This document shows, piece after piece, positions 21,612-30,629 of a stretch of DNA of 51,396 bases. This DNA is from Candidatus Bipolaricaulota bacterium (GTDB taxonomy: Bacteria; Bipolaricaulota; Bipolaricaulia; RBG-16-55-9; DRXL01): positions 1 to 51,396 of the forward strand of contig JANXAU010000031.1 of the NCBI GenBank assembly GCA_025061735.1. The letters run 5' to 3'. Each line of letters starts with the position of its first letter. Positions within the stretch are counted from its first letter, which is position 1. The notes under the pieces were generated by a model. That model saw nothing but the letters and a program-made list of their open reading frames with translations, had not been told where the DNA came from and ran no database searches. A program made the translations under genes and the position numbers.

Positions 21612-23044
21612 GCGGACACCTCTTCTAGCGCTTGGCGCTTGCCCTTGCGAATCTGCTCTAACAACGGAATCTTGCTGGGACAGACATAGGCGCAAAGCCC
21701 ACACTCGATACACGCCATTAGGTCTATCTCTAGAGCGTTGCTGACTAAATCATGGGCGCAATACTCTCCCAGCATCGCCGGGAAGAGATTTTGCGGGCAG
21801 ACATCGAGACAGTAGCCGCAGCGCACGCAGGCCCTCTGGTTGCCGTTGAGGCTCGTAGTGGCGCGTTTGAACTTGAGCCACGGCAGACTGATATAAGCTC
21901 CGGTGAACGAATCGCGATCGAAGCCGGGGCCGGCCACCGGCATCAGCTCGGGTTGCGCTTCTTTGAGGGCGATCACTGCGGGGGTCTCTTTGAGCACGGG
22001 CACGTCTAGGCTCTGCTGGTCGCGCCCGCGCAGCACGCTGCCCAAGATAACACGCGCCCTCGCGGCGCTGAGGTTGTTATCAAGCAGCTCCGAGATGGGC
22101 GTGCCGATGCGCACGCGCAGATTCTTCGGCTCTTTCACGGCAGACCCCGCCACGGAGATCACGCGCTCGACAAACGGCTTGCCCTCGACGACGGCTTCAT
22201 ATGCCGCGACGCACTGCTGCACGTCTTGAACGACGCACTGAATATCCGTGACATAGCCCCCTTGGGGCACCAACAGATCGAGCAGCGTGCGCACCAAGAC
22301 GGCGTCGTCGCCTTGGGGGTATTTGGGGAGCAATTGGTGAACCGTGCACCAATCGTAGTATTCTAAGCGCGTGATCAGTTCTTCGTAGATTCGGGGCTTG
22401 TTGTACCCCAGCCCGATGTGCACTTGGACGTTCCCCAAAGCTTGACGCAAAATCTTCATGCCGTTGACGAATTTGTCGAATTCTTCATATAAGAGCTGAT
22501 CGGTCGCCTCAAAGTACGGTTCTGTTTCGATGGCGTTGATGACCAGATAGCGTATTCTCTCTGGGGTGCCGTAGGCGGTAGCAAACGCCGTGGGGAAGCC
22601 CGCTTGGCCCCCCGAGGTGACGCCCGCGTCGTAGAGGATCTTTCCCAGCTCTTCGGCGCTCAAGCGCTCGTAGTTGAGCGTGGGGCGCTCTAAGAGTTGC
22701 CATGCATCTTGGCCGTCGGACTCGATGGTCACCGCGAGCGTCGGGCGCCCGTCGAGGGGATGGGGAAGCTTTTCTATCTTAGCGACTCTCCCGGAGATCG
22801 TCGCGTGAACGGGCGTAGAGGGCTTTTGGGGGTTGGGGTCGTTCTTGCCGATGATCTGCCCCGTCTTGACCCGATCGCCGACCTGGACGAGGGGCGCGAC
22901 TTCCGCGCTGAAGCCCTGGCGCAAAAAGACGATCGCTCGTTTGGGAAGCGGGGCTTGGCTCAAGCGCTTGCCGCGCGGCGTCCCCTCAAACAGCCCAAAA
23001 TAGTGCCCCCCTTTAAATGTCTTGAGCGACCCCAGAACGGCCAT
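21608..23044 (-). CDS. rnfC: Rnf complex subunit RnfC
   Basis: Two 4Fe-4S motifs CVRCGYCLDVCPQNLFP and CIECGLCAYVCPSKIPLLEQIRKGK; AGFPT and KYPQGD motifs; N-terminal biotinyl/SLBB-like region. Confidence 0.92.
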   Translation of the reverse strand: MAVLGSLKTFKGGHYFGLFEGTPRGKRLSQAPLPKRAIVFLRQGFSAEVAPLVQVGDRVKTGQIIGKNDPNPQKPSTPVHATISGRVAKIEKLPHPLDGRPTLAVTIESDGQDAWQLLERPTLNYERLSAEELGKILYDAGVTSGGQAGFPTAFATAYGTPERIRYLVINAIETEPYFEATDQLLYEEFDKFVNGMKILRQALGNVQVHIGLGYNKPRIYEELITRLEYYDWCTVHQLLPKYPQGDDAVLVRTLLDLLVPQGGYVTDIQCVVQDVQQCVAAYEAVVEGKPFVERVISVAGSAVKEPKNLRVRIGTPISELLDNNLSAARARVILGSVLRGRDQQSLDVPVLKETPAVIALKEAQPELMPVAGPGFDRDSFTGAYISLPWLKFKRATTSLNGNQRACVRCGYCLDVCPQNLFPAMLGEYCAHDLVSNALEIDLMACIECGLCAYVCPSKIPLLEQIRKGKRQALEEVSA

Positions 23045-23803
23045 CTAGCGCCTCTTCCTTTCTTCGGTCCAGTACGGCTTGCTATAGTCGTCCTTGCGGA
23101 TCCTCCAGAAGTGAAACGCGATTAAGAAGACCATCAAGGCCGGCAGAATATAGACGTGAATCACGTACCATCGCAACAGCGACGGCTGCCAGAGATCGTC
23201 GCCGCCTAGGAGCATCTGCTTCACATAGACGCCGATAAACGGCGTGCCGTCGGCGATGTTGCTGGCGATCTTGGCGGCGTAATAGCCCAACTGATCCCAA
23301 GGCAGAATATACCCGCTGAACGCGAGCATAATAGTAATCAAGAAGAGCAGCACGCCGACGACCCAGTTCCACTCCCGCGGCTTCTGGTACGACCCGGTGT
23401 AGAAGACCCGCAGCATATGAAAGAAGACGGCGAAGACCATCAGCTCGGCCGACCATTTATGAAGATTTCTAAAAAAGCGCCCCAACGGAACAGCGTTCAT
23501 GATCTCGCGCACCGAGTCATAGGCGCGCTCGGTCGAGGGCACATAGTAGAGCATCAGAAAGATCCCCGTGATGACCAAGATCACAAAGAGCCACGTCGAG
23601 ATGACGCCCATCCAGAGCCAGTTATAGCTCATGTTGGCCGAGTCTTTATGGATCTTGGCGGGGAGGATGTGGACGAAGAAATTGCGGCGGTTCATGGCCA
23701 GCCAGTCGGCCTCGGTCTGGGGGAGGGATTCGCGCCGGAAGATCGAGAGCCACAGACGAGAGCGCCGCAGCCCCTGTATCGCCAAGAGCAGTTGATCGAT
23801 CAT
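23045..23803 (-). CDS. Cytochrome b (b6-type N-terminal half)
   Basis: FFRNLHKWSAELMVFAVFFHMLRVFYTGSYQKPREWNW, SGYILPWDQLGYYAAKI, RWYVIHVYILPALMVFLIAFHFWRIRKDD (heme-ligand histidines). Confidence 0.95.
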   Translation of the reverse strand: MIDQLLLAIQGLRRSRLWLSIFRRESLPQTEADWLAMNRRNFFVHILPAKIHKDSANMSYNWLWMGVISTWLFVILVITGIFLMLYYVPSTERAYDSVREIMNAVPLGRFFRNLHKWSAELMVFAVFFHMLRVFYTGSYQKPREWNWVVGVLLFLITIMLAFSGYILPWDQLGYYAAKIASNIADGTPFIGVYVKQMLLGGDDLWQPSLLRWYVIHVYILPALMVFLIAFHFWRIRKDDYSKPYWTEERKRR

Positions 23804-24360
23804 GTGAACTTGATCTCACTCCCGTCGGGCACCGGACCGGTGACGACCCGGCCTTCCGGTGTCAAGTAGACGTTATTAGCGACGGTCTTGGCTTTGTCGA
23901 CTTGGAGGCGACCGTCGGGGGTCAGGCTCAGCGCAAAGAACGGGATGGGGCGCGGAGCCGGTCCCCCCAGCACTCTGCCGTCGCGGGCGAAGACGCTCCC
24001 GTGACAGGGGCAGCGCGCGTGGACGACGTTATATTCTTTGCTTGGAGGCCCAAAGGGCTTGTAGCTACAGCCCAGATGCGTGCAGACCATCGAAAGAGCC
24101 TGAAAGCCGTGCGGCGTGCGGAAGATAAAGACTTGCTTGGCTTCGATAGGGCGCATCTCCCCTTCTTGATAATCTTCGGGGCGGCCGACGGCGAACGTCG
24201 TCGTCGGCTCATACGTCAGTTGGGGATAGAGATAGACGGGGATGCCTTGGGCCACGCCCCCCAAGGCCAGCGCCAGCGAGCCCCACCCCAGCCAGCTCAA
24301 AAAGCTCCGGCGGGTGGGGCGCTCCTCAAAGAATTCTGAATCCTTCCCAACCTCCATCAT
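23800..24360 (-). CDS. Rieske [2Fe-2S] protein
   Basis: CTHLGCSYKP...CPCHGSVFARDGRVLGGPAPRPIPFF; RRSFLSWLGWGSLAL Tat-like N-terminus. Confidence 0.95.
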   Translation of the reverse strand: MMEVGKDSEFFEERPTRRSFLSWLGWGSLALALGGVAQGIPVYLYPQLTYEPTTTFAVGRPEDYQEGEMRPIEAKQVFIFRTPHGFQALSMVCTHLGCSYKPFGPPSKEYNVVHARCPCHGSVFARDGRVLGGPAPRPIPFFALSLTPDGRLQVDKAKTVANNVYLTPEGRVVTGPVPDGSEIKFT

Positions 24361-24389
24361 AATAGAGAATCTTTCTCCCGATTGGGCTG

Positions 24390-24418
24390 ATTATAGCAAG
24401 GCCTCGGAACCCTGTCAA
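24390..24418 (-). promoter_or_regulatory. Perfect consensus promoter of the Rieske-cytb-rnf operon
   Basis: Minus strand TTGACA (24418-24413)-N17-TATAAT (24395-24390). Confidence 0.85.
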
Positions 24419-24510
24419 ACAGAGTTTTTAGAGAATTTGCCCTCTGCTCGCCATGACGAAGATCATCCCTCAAGATGACGTCTGTCGCTCCAAAGTCCGT
24501 GTTCTCCATG

Positions 24511-24539
24511 TTGCACCCGAGCCTCGAAGCGTTTAGTAT
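24511..24539 (+). promoter_or_regulatory. Promoter of ribE (predicted leaderless)
   Basis: TTGCAC-N17-TAGTAT, 7 nt before ATG 24547. Confidence 0.5.
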
Positions 24540-24546
24540 TATGCTG

Positions 24547-25137
24547 ATGTTCACGGGGATCGTCGCCGATGTTGGAGAGGTCTTGCACGTCACGCCGGAG
24601 CGGCTCACCGTCTCGACCCCCAAGCTCTTTGCGGAGTTGGACGTGGGCGGCAGCATCGCCGTCAACGGTGTCTGCCTCACGGTGATCGAGCTGGCTCCGG
24701 CGACGGAGAGCTTTTCGGCCGATCTCAGCCCGGAGACGCGCGCGCGCAGCAATCTGGGAACGCTCCGGCGCAAAGATTTGGTGAACTTGGAGCTCCCCTT
24801 AAGATTATGGGACCGCCTTGGGGGGCACCTAGTCTTGGGGCACGTAGATACGCAAGCCGAGCTTGTCTCGATCACGCGCAAAGAGAAATCGCTGCTCTGT
24901 CGGTTCGCTGTTGATAAGTCGTTCTCGCGCTATCTGGTCGAGAAGGGGACGATTGCTCTCGATGGGATCAGTTTGACGATCTTCAATATCAAAGATGGGC
25001 AGTTCGACGTGGCGATCATCCCCCACACGTGGGAGGAGACGAATCTGCGCACGCGGCGTCCGGGGGATCGTCTCAATGTCGAGTTCGATCTGATTGGGAA
25101 GTACGTTGAGAATCTGCTTCGATGGTCATCGCGTTGA
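24547..25137 (+). CDS. ribE: Riboflavin synthase alpha chain
   Basis: [12 protein letters not shown]...[10 protein letters not shown]...[11 protein letters not shown]...LDGISLTI...[10 protein letters not shown]. Confidence 0.96.
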   Translation: MFTGIVADVGEVLHVTPERLTVSTPKLFAELDVGGSIAVNGVCLTVIELAPATESFSADLSPETRARSNLGTLRRKDLVNLELPLRLWDRLGGHLVLGHVDTQAELVSITRKEKSLLCRFAVDKSFSRYLVEKGTIALDGISLTIFNIKDGQFDVAIIPHTWEETNLRTRRPGDRLNVEFDLIGKYVENLLRWSSR

Positions 25138-25151
25138 GAGGAGAAGAGACC

Positions 25152-26387
25152 ATGAGATTTGCCAAGATCGAAGAGGCTCTCGAAGCGCTCAAGCGCGGCG
25201 AGATGCTGATCGTCGTAGACGACGAGGACCGCGAGAACGAGGGCGATCTGGTGTTAGCGGCGCAGTTTGTGACCCCGGAGAAGATCAATTTTATGGCGCG
25301 CGAGGCGCGCGGGCTGATCTGCGTCCCCATGACCGGAGAGCGCCTAGACGAGCTGGGCCTGCGCCAGATGGTCCCCAGCGATCCCGACGGGCGCGAGACG
25401 GCCTTCACGGTTTCGGTAGACGCCCGCGAGGGCACTTCTACGGGGATCTCGGCCTATGATCGCGCGCAAACCGTCAAGGTGCTGATAGACCCGCGCACGC
25501 GCCCGTCGGATCTGGTGCAACCGGGGCATATCTTCCCGCTGCGCGCGCGCCCCGGTGGCGTCTTGCAGCGCGCCGGCCACACCGAAGCGAGCGTCGACCT
25601 GTGCAAATTAGCGGGCCTCTATCCCGCCGCGGTCATCTGTGAGATCATGAACGAAGACGGCACGATGGCTCGCCTGCCCCAGCTGATGGAGTTCGCTCAA
25701 AAGCACGGGTTGCTCATCACCAGCATTGCCGAGCTGATTCGCTATCGTCACGCGCGCGAGAAGCTGATCGAGAAGATCGCCAGTGCCCAGTTGCCTACTC
25801 TCTATGGTACGTTCACGATCCATGCCTATCGCAGCCTGACCGATGGCAAGGAGCATGTCGCTCTAGTGATGGGGGAGGTCGCGGGCAAGGAGAACGTCTT
25901 GGTGCGGGTTCACTCCGAGTGCCTGACGGGGGATGTCTTCGGGTCGCTCAAGTGCGACTGTGGCGAACAGCTAGAGAAAGCGCTCCAACGGATCGCCCAG
26001 GAGGGCTGTGGGGTCTTGGTCTATCTGCGTCAAGAGGGGCGCGGCATCGGCTTGGGGAACAAGATCAAAGCCTATCATTTGCAAGAGCGCGGGTTAGACA
26101 CCGTCGAAGCCAACAGGCGACTGGGCTTCAAAGAGGACCTGCGCGAGTACGGCATCGGCGTCCAGATCTTGAAAGACTTGGGGCTGAGCACGATTCGCAT
26201 CTTGACCAACAACCCCAAAAAGCTCGTGGGGATCGAATCGTATGGGATTACGATTGTGGAGCAGATCCCTCTGTTGGTGCGCCCTAATCCCTATAACTAT
26301 CAATATTTAAAAGCCAAGCACGAAAAACTCGGCCACTACTTGGCGCACATCTTCGACACGTTGGGGACGGAAGATGGGGAGATCTGA
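25152..26387 (+). CDS. ribBA: Bifunctional DHBP synthase / GTP cyclohydrolase II
   Basis: [71 protein letters not shown]. Confidence 0.97.
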   Translation: MRFAKIEEALEALKRGEMLIVVDDEDRENEGDLVLAAQFVTPEKINFMAREARGLICVPMTGERLDELGLRQMVPSDPDGRETAFTVSVDAREGTSTGISAYDRAQTVKVLIDPRTRPSDLVQPGHIFPLRARPGGVLQRAGHTEASVDLCKLAGLYPAAVICEIMNEDGTMARLPQLMEFAQKHGLLITSIAELIRYRHAREKLIEKIASAQLPTLYGTFTIHAYRSLTDGKEHVALVMGEVAGKENVLVRVHSECLTGDVFGSLKCDCGEQLEKALQRIAQEGCGVLVYLRQEGRGIGLGNKIKAYHLQERGLDTVEANRRLGFKEDLREYGIGVQILKDLGLSTIRILTNNPKKLVGIESYGITIVEQIPLLVRPNPYNYQYLKAKHEKLGHYLAHIFDTLGTEDGEI

Positions 26388-26871
26388 AGGGTACAAGATT
26401 GCCATCGTAGCGAGCCGTTTCAATCATGAGATCACTTCAGCCATGGTGGAGGCGGCGCGGGCACGCCTGTGCGAGTTGGGGATTCACGAGATAGATCTCT
26501 TCTGGGTGCCGGGGGCGTTTGAGATCCCCAAGATGGTGCAGCGCCTAGAGCGATCCGAGCGCTATGATGGGATCTTGCCGTTGGGGTGTGTGATTCAGGG
26601 CGAGACGGCGCACTTTGAGCACATCTGTCGGACGGTCTCGGACGCGCTCATGCGGTTGACGTTGGAGGGCGAGACGCCCATCGTCTTTGGGGTGTTGACG
26701 ACCTACACGGAGGAGCAAGCACGGGCGCGCATCGCCAAGGCGGCCGAAGCCGCGGAGAGCCTTGTAGAACTGATGCGCTCTGTCGAGAGCCTTCACACCA
26801 CGGTCTCGCCCACGCGCCGCACCTCCCGCTCGCGCACCGGACGGACCTCTACGACCTCCTCTGGCTCGTAG
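26374..26871 (+). CDS. ribH: 6,7-dimethyl-8-ribityllumazine synthase with extended C-terminal tail
   Basis: [59 protein letters not shown]; tail overlaps the opposite-strand ATPase gene. Confidence 0.95.
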   Translation: MGRSEGYKIAIVASRFNHEITSAMVEAARARLCELGIHEIDLFWVPGAFEIPKMVQRLERSERYDGILPLGCVIQGETAHFEHICRTVSDALMRLTLEGETPIVFGVLTTYTEEQARARIAKAAEAAESLVELMRSVESLHTTVSPTRRTSRSRTGRTSTTSSGS

Positions 26872-28511
26872 TCCAACAGCTTCAGCCAGTCTTCTAGATA
26901 ATCCGTCTTGGGGAAGATCTCGCTCTCTTTGTACTCTTGACGGATCGCTTCTTTCAAGTCGTCCAAGCTCACGCCCTCCCGATCGCTGCCCCGCTCGATG
27001 CAGCGCTCGATGGCAAACCCCTTGGCACGCTCTACGACCGATTTGATCAGCGCGCCGCTCACCAGATCGCTGCGATAGAGCGTCTCGCGCCGTCCGCTGC
27101 GCAACGCCACCTCCAAGAACGCCGTATCGCTCTCTCTGCGGAAGAGATCGTCGGTGATCTCTTCAATGAGAGCACGACGCGCCCTCTCGGGGTCGCCCCC
27201 GTGGCGCTCCAGCCACCCCGGATCGAGCGGAACTTTCTCATCGAGGTAGATAGCAAAGATGTCCCGAGCCGCTTCGCGATTGGGCCGCCCCACCTTCACT
27301 TTGCGCTCGATGCGCTCCGGCCTCAAGATCGCTGGGTCAATATAATCAGGACGGTTGCTCGTCAGCATCACGACGACGTTCTCCAACGAGACCAAGCCGT
27401 CCATTTCTGCCGCGAACTGCGGGACGACGGTGTTGGCGATATTTAGGTGTCTGCCGGAGCTGCGCACTCGCAGGAGCGCGTCGGCCTCGTCAATGAAGAT
27501 AAAGACGAGGTGCCCTTCTTTGGCGCGCTCGCGCGCCGTGGCGAAGATCTCGCGCACGAAGCGCTCGGTCTCCCCCAGCCACATATTCAGAAGCTGCGGC
27601 CCGTTGATGAGCATGAAGTACTCTTTGACGTCGCGCCCGGTGCGCTCGCGGTAGGCCTTGGTCAAGTTGTACGCGGTGGCCTTCCCGATGAGGGTCTTGC
27701 CGCAGCCCGGCGGCCCATAGAGCAGCAGCCCTTTTAAGTGCCGCTTGCCGAACTTCTTATAAAGTTCGGGATAGAGCAGCGGGCGCTCGATGGCGTCTCG
27801 GATGACTTTGATCGCTTCGGCCTGCCCGCCGATCTTCTCCCAGGGGATCTCGGGGATCTGTTCCAAGAAGTAGCCGCGCGTCTCGGCCTTCTGGAAGTGC
27901 TCCAGCGCGACGCGCATCGTCGGCTCTAGCCGGACCTCATCCCCGACCTTGAGAGGCTTGTTCATCAGATCCGAGGAGCGCAAGACGATCCGGCTGGAGA
28001 GCATCTGGGCATCCATCGAGATGCGCAGCCGTCCGTCGGGCAGGACCTCCGAGACCTTGACCACCGGGCCTTCGGGATGATACCCCAGATCGCCGATCAC
28101 CGCGAAGGCTTCGTTGATCTTGACGCGTGTGCCGATATGGAGTTTTTTCAGATCCAATTTGGGGTCGGCGTTGGCGTAGTATTCGGCGTCACCCACGGCG
28201 ATATACGCGATCTGATCTTGGGGATTTCCCAAGAAAGTGCCGATGCGGTTGGCGGGTGACGTGAGCTTTTCATACGTTTCGTTGAACTGGCGAATCGTTT
28301 CACGGGCCTCTTGGAGCTGGCGCTCATCGGCGCGCAACTGCTCGTAGAGCAGTTCAAAAAGTCCCATCCTAGGGTCGTTCTGCGGCGTGTATTTGAGGAT
28401 CTCTTCTAAGATCGCGATGGCGCGCATGCGAGTATCGGCGCGACCGGGACCGGTCAGCTCTTCTCGAGGGCGTTCCTCTTCGGGACGACGGTTGCGCGAG
28501 CGATCGGCCAT
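26793..28511 (-). CDS. arc: Proteasome-associated AAA ATPase (ARC/Mpa family)
   Basis: N-terminal coiled coil, OB-like region, IPWEKIGGQAEAIKVIRDAIE, LLYGPPGCGKTLIGKATAY, FIFIDEADALLRVRSS, TSNRPDYIDPAILRPER. Confidence 0.9.
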   Translation of the reverse strand: MADRSRNRRPEEERPREELTGPGRADTRMRAIAILEEILKYTPQNDPRMGLFELLYEQLRADERQLQEARETIRQFNETYEKLTSPANRIGTFLGNPQDQIAYIAVGDAEYYANADPKLDLKKLHIGTRVKINEAFAVIGDLGYHPEGPVVKVSEVLPDGRLRISMDAQMLSSRIVLRSSDLMNKPLKVGDEVRLEPTMRVALEHFQKAETRGYFLEQIPEIPWEKIGGQAEAIKVIRDAIERPLLYPELYKKFGKRHLKGLLLYGPPGCGKTLIGKATAYNLTKAYRERTGRDVKEYFMLINGPQLLNMWLGETERFVREIFATARERAKEGHLVFIFIDEADALLRVRSSGRHLNIANTVVPQFAAEMDGLVSLENVVVMLTSNRPDYIDPAILRPERIERKVKVGRPNREAARDIFAIYLDEKVPLDPGWLERHGGDPERARRALIEEITDDLFRRESDTAFLEVALRSGRRETLYRSDLVSGALIKSVVERAKGFAIERCIERGSDREGVSLDDLKEAIRQEYKESEIFPKTDYLEDWLKLLDYEPEEVVEVRPVREREVRRVGETVV

Positions 28512-28565
28512 AATCTCACCCAAGCTCTACAATAAAGAAAATCGGGACGCTTTGCAAACGCTGCC

Positions 28566-28603
28566 AGAAAAAAATAGGGGCGAGAGGTGTCCCTCGCCCC
28601 TAT
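28566..28603 (-). terminator. Rho-independent terminator downstream of cspA
   Basis: Perfect 11-bp inverted repeat ATAGGGGCGAG/CTCGCCCCTAT with a 7-T tract on the minus strand. Confidence 0.85.
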
Positions 28604-28618
28604 GAGATAAGCCTGAGC

Positions 28619-28822
28619 CTATCGCGGGACGACGTTCGCGGCGCGGGGGCCTTTGGCATCTTGCTGGATGTCAAAGGAGACCGCCTGGCCTTCGCGTAGC
28701 GTCTTGAAGCCTTCGGCTTTGATGGCCGAGAAGTGTACGAAGACGTCCGGGCCGCCGTTGTCCTGCTCCAAAAAGCCGTAACCCTTGGCGTCGTTGAACC
28801 ACTTGACTTTGCCGGTCGGCAT
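28619..28822 (-). CDS. cspA: Cold shock protein (CspA family)
   Basis: [64 protein letters not shown]. Confidence 0.97.
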   Translation of the reverse strand: MPTGKVKWFNDAKGYGFLEQDNGGPDVFVHFSAIKAEGFKTLREGQAVSFDIQQDAKGPRAANVVPR

Positions 28823-28936
28823 CGGTGCAAACCCCTTTCTGCTGTTGGATTCCCGTCTCCACCGTCAACGTGCATCAGGGGTTTGGCAGCCCCGGCACCG
28901 TCGTGGGGCGATGGGTCTAATGTACAGCGATGGATC

Positions 28937-28965
28937 ACTGTAACAGAAAAGATACTCGTTGTCAA
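28937..28965 (-). promoter_or_regulatory. cspA promoter
   Basis: Minus strand TTGACA-N17-TACAGT; implies a ~110-nt 5' UTR. Confidence 0.65.
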
Positions 28966-28985
28966 GGGGGCTTGCGAGAAGTGCT

Positions 28986-30095
28986 CTAGGGAAGGCCATT
29001 TGGGTTGAGTGGAGGGGTTTTGAGGCCGGAGCCTGTCAGGGGGATGATGACGAGATCGTCGGGTCGAACGAGAGGGCTTCTGAGGCCCGCGACGGCCACC
29101 GCCGACGTTGGCTCGAGGTAGAGGCCCTGATGCGCCAGCGCGCGCTGGGCGGCGAGGATCTCGTCTTCGCTCACGGTGACGACGCTCCCGCCCGTCTCGC
29201 GGATCGCTTGTATTAGCGCTTTCCACCGCACGGGGCGACGAATGCGGATCCCCTCAGCGATCGTCTCGCCTTGAGGGATGTCGGGTAGCTCTGAGAGATT
29301 CTCTGTATAGATGTAGTAGAGCGGGGCGCAGGCTTGGGCTTGCACGGCGTGCAGCGCGGGGATCTTCTCTATCAGTCCAGCTGCGCGCAGCTCGCGAAAA
29401 CCGTAATACGCTCCCAAGAGCAGCGTGCCGTGTCCGGTGGGGAAGAGCATGGCATCGGGAGCGCGCCCGCCCAGCTGCTCCCAGATCTCATAAGCGAGGG
29501 TCTTCGTCCCTTCTAAGATAAGAGGGCTATAGACATGGCTGGCGTAGTAGGAGCGTTGGGCGGCGTGTTGGACGGCGAGCGCGGCGTTTTCGCGTGGCCC
29601 CTCGACGGGGACGAGGTCGGCGCCGTAGGCGCGAATCTGTCTGAGCTTGGCCGGGGAGGCGCCAGCGGGCACGAAGATCTTGCAGCGAATCCCAGCGCGC
29701 GCGCAGTACGCGGCAAGACTTGCTGCCGCGTTACCTGAAGAATCCTCGACGACTTCTGTCACGCCCAACTCTTTTAAGAAGCTGACGAGCACCGTCGTGC
29801 CGCGATCTTTGAACGACCCCGTGGGCGCGAGAAATTCAAGCTTCGCGAGAAACGAGATGCCGTAGGCTTGGGCAGGGACTATCGGGGTCCCGCCCTCGCC
29901 CAGCGAGACGATATTCTCGGGCTGAATAGCCGGGAGCATGGCGCGGTAGCGCCAGAGCGTAGAGGCTTTCGGGTCAATCTTGTCTTTGTTAAAGGGCGGT
30001 CTCTCTGAAAGCTCGAAGACGCCGCCGCACTCGCAGCGCCAAAGGTGCGTCGTCAGCGAGAAGAGTTGGCTACATTCAGCGCAGCGAACGTTCAT
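28986..30095 (-). CDS. thrC: Threonine synthase (PLP-dependent, N-terminal zinc ribbon)
   Basis: CAECSQLF...WRCECGGVFEL; LGEGGTPIVPA; LEFLAPTGSFKDRGTTVLVS; EDSSGNAAASLAAY. Start shares TGATG with the upstream DinB gene. Confidence 0.9.
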   Translation of the reverse strand: MNVRCAECSQLFSLTTHLWRCECGGVFELSERPPFNKDKIDPKASTLWRYRAMLPAIQPENIVSLGEGGTPIVPAQAYGISFLAKLEFLAPTGSFKDRGTTVLVSFLKELGVTEVVEDSSGNAAASLAAYCARAGIRCKIFVPAGASPAKLRQIRAYGADLVPVEGPRENAALAVQHAAQRSYYASHVYSPLILEGTKTLAYEIWEQLGGRAPDAMLFPTGHGTLLLGAYYGFRELRAAGLIEKIPALHAVQAQACAPLYYIYTENLSELPDIPQGETIAEGIRIRRPVRWKALIQAIRETGGSVVTVSEDEILAAQRALAHQGLYLEPTSAVAVAGLRSPLVRPDDLVIIPLTGSGLKTPPLNPNGLP

Positions 30096-30541
30096 CAGAA
30101 GCGATCCTCTTGATCGCCCCACAACGTCTGCAGATAGTTGATCTGCCCCCAGTGATAGGCCATATGGGGCATGGGGCTGGTGATCAGGTCTTTGATCGAG
30201 CGTTCTTCGCCCCAGGGCATGGTGCGCTTCTCGTCGAATCGTGCGGGGTCAACGGAGCGAATCGTCTGAACCAGCTCGGCTTTCGATTGTTCAAAGAGGG
30301 TGATCGCTTCGTGGTACGTTTTGGGGTCGCTCCTCTGAGCGGGCGGCGTCCCTTTCAACAGCGCTGCAAAGAAATAGTTCGCCATTCCTAGATGGACGAG
30401 GATCTCGTGGGCGGATTTGCCGGTGGGCATGGGTTTCCAGTGCTCTTTCTCTTTGGGCACGGCTCGCGCTGCTTTCAACAGCAACTCCGAGATCTTCTCG
30501 ATGCGCTTGATCTCGGTCTCGCGCAGATCCATATGGATCAA
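30095..30541 (-). CDS. DinB-like family protein
   Basis: Four-helix DinB-like pattern: HEILVHLGMANYFFAALL, IKDLITSPMPHMAYHWGQINYLQTLWG. Confidence 0.75.
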   Translation of the reverse strand: MIHMDLRETEIKRIEKISELLLKAARAVPKEKEHWKPMPTGKSAHEILVHLGMANYFFAALLKGTPPAQRSDPKTYHEAITLFEQSKAELVQTIRSVDPARFDEKRTMPWGEERSIKDLITSPMPHMAYHWGQINYLQTLWGDQEDRF

Positions 30542-30555
30542 CTCCTTTGGAGAAT

Positions 30556-30584
30556 ACTATACGCGATGGCATGAAAGCTGTCAA
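30556..30584 (-). promoter_or_regulatory. Promoter of dinB-like/thrC unit
   Basis: Minus strand TTGACA-N17-TATAGT. Confidence 0.7.
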
Positions 30585-30629
30585 TTGTTAGTGATGAACA
30601 GCAGGCTTTTTAGCACAACGCTATGCTCT

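Noticed and set aside
24420-24546. Possible FMN riboswitch upstream of ribE
   Set aside because: No recognisable conserved RFN-element core; the predicted promoter abuts the start codon, leaving no leader.
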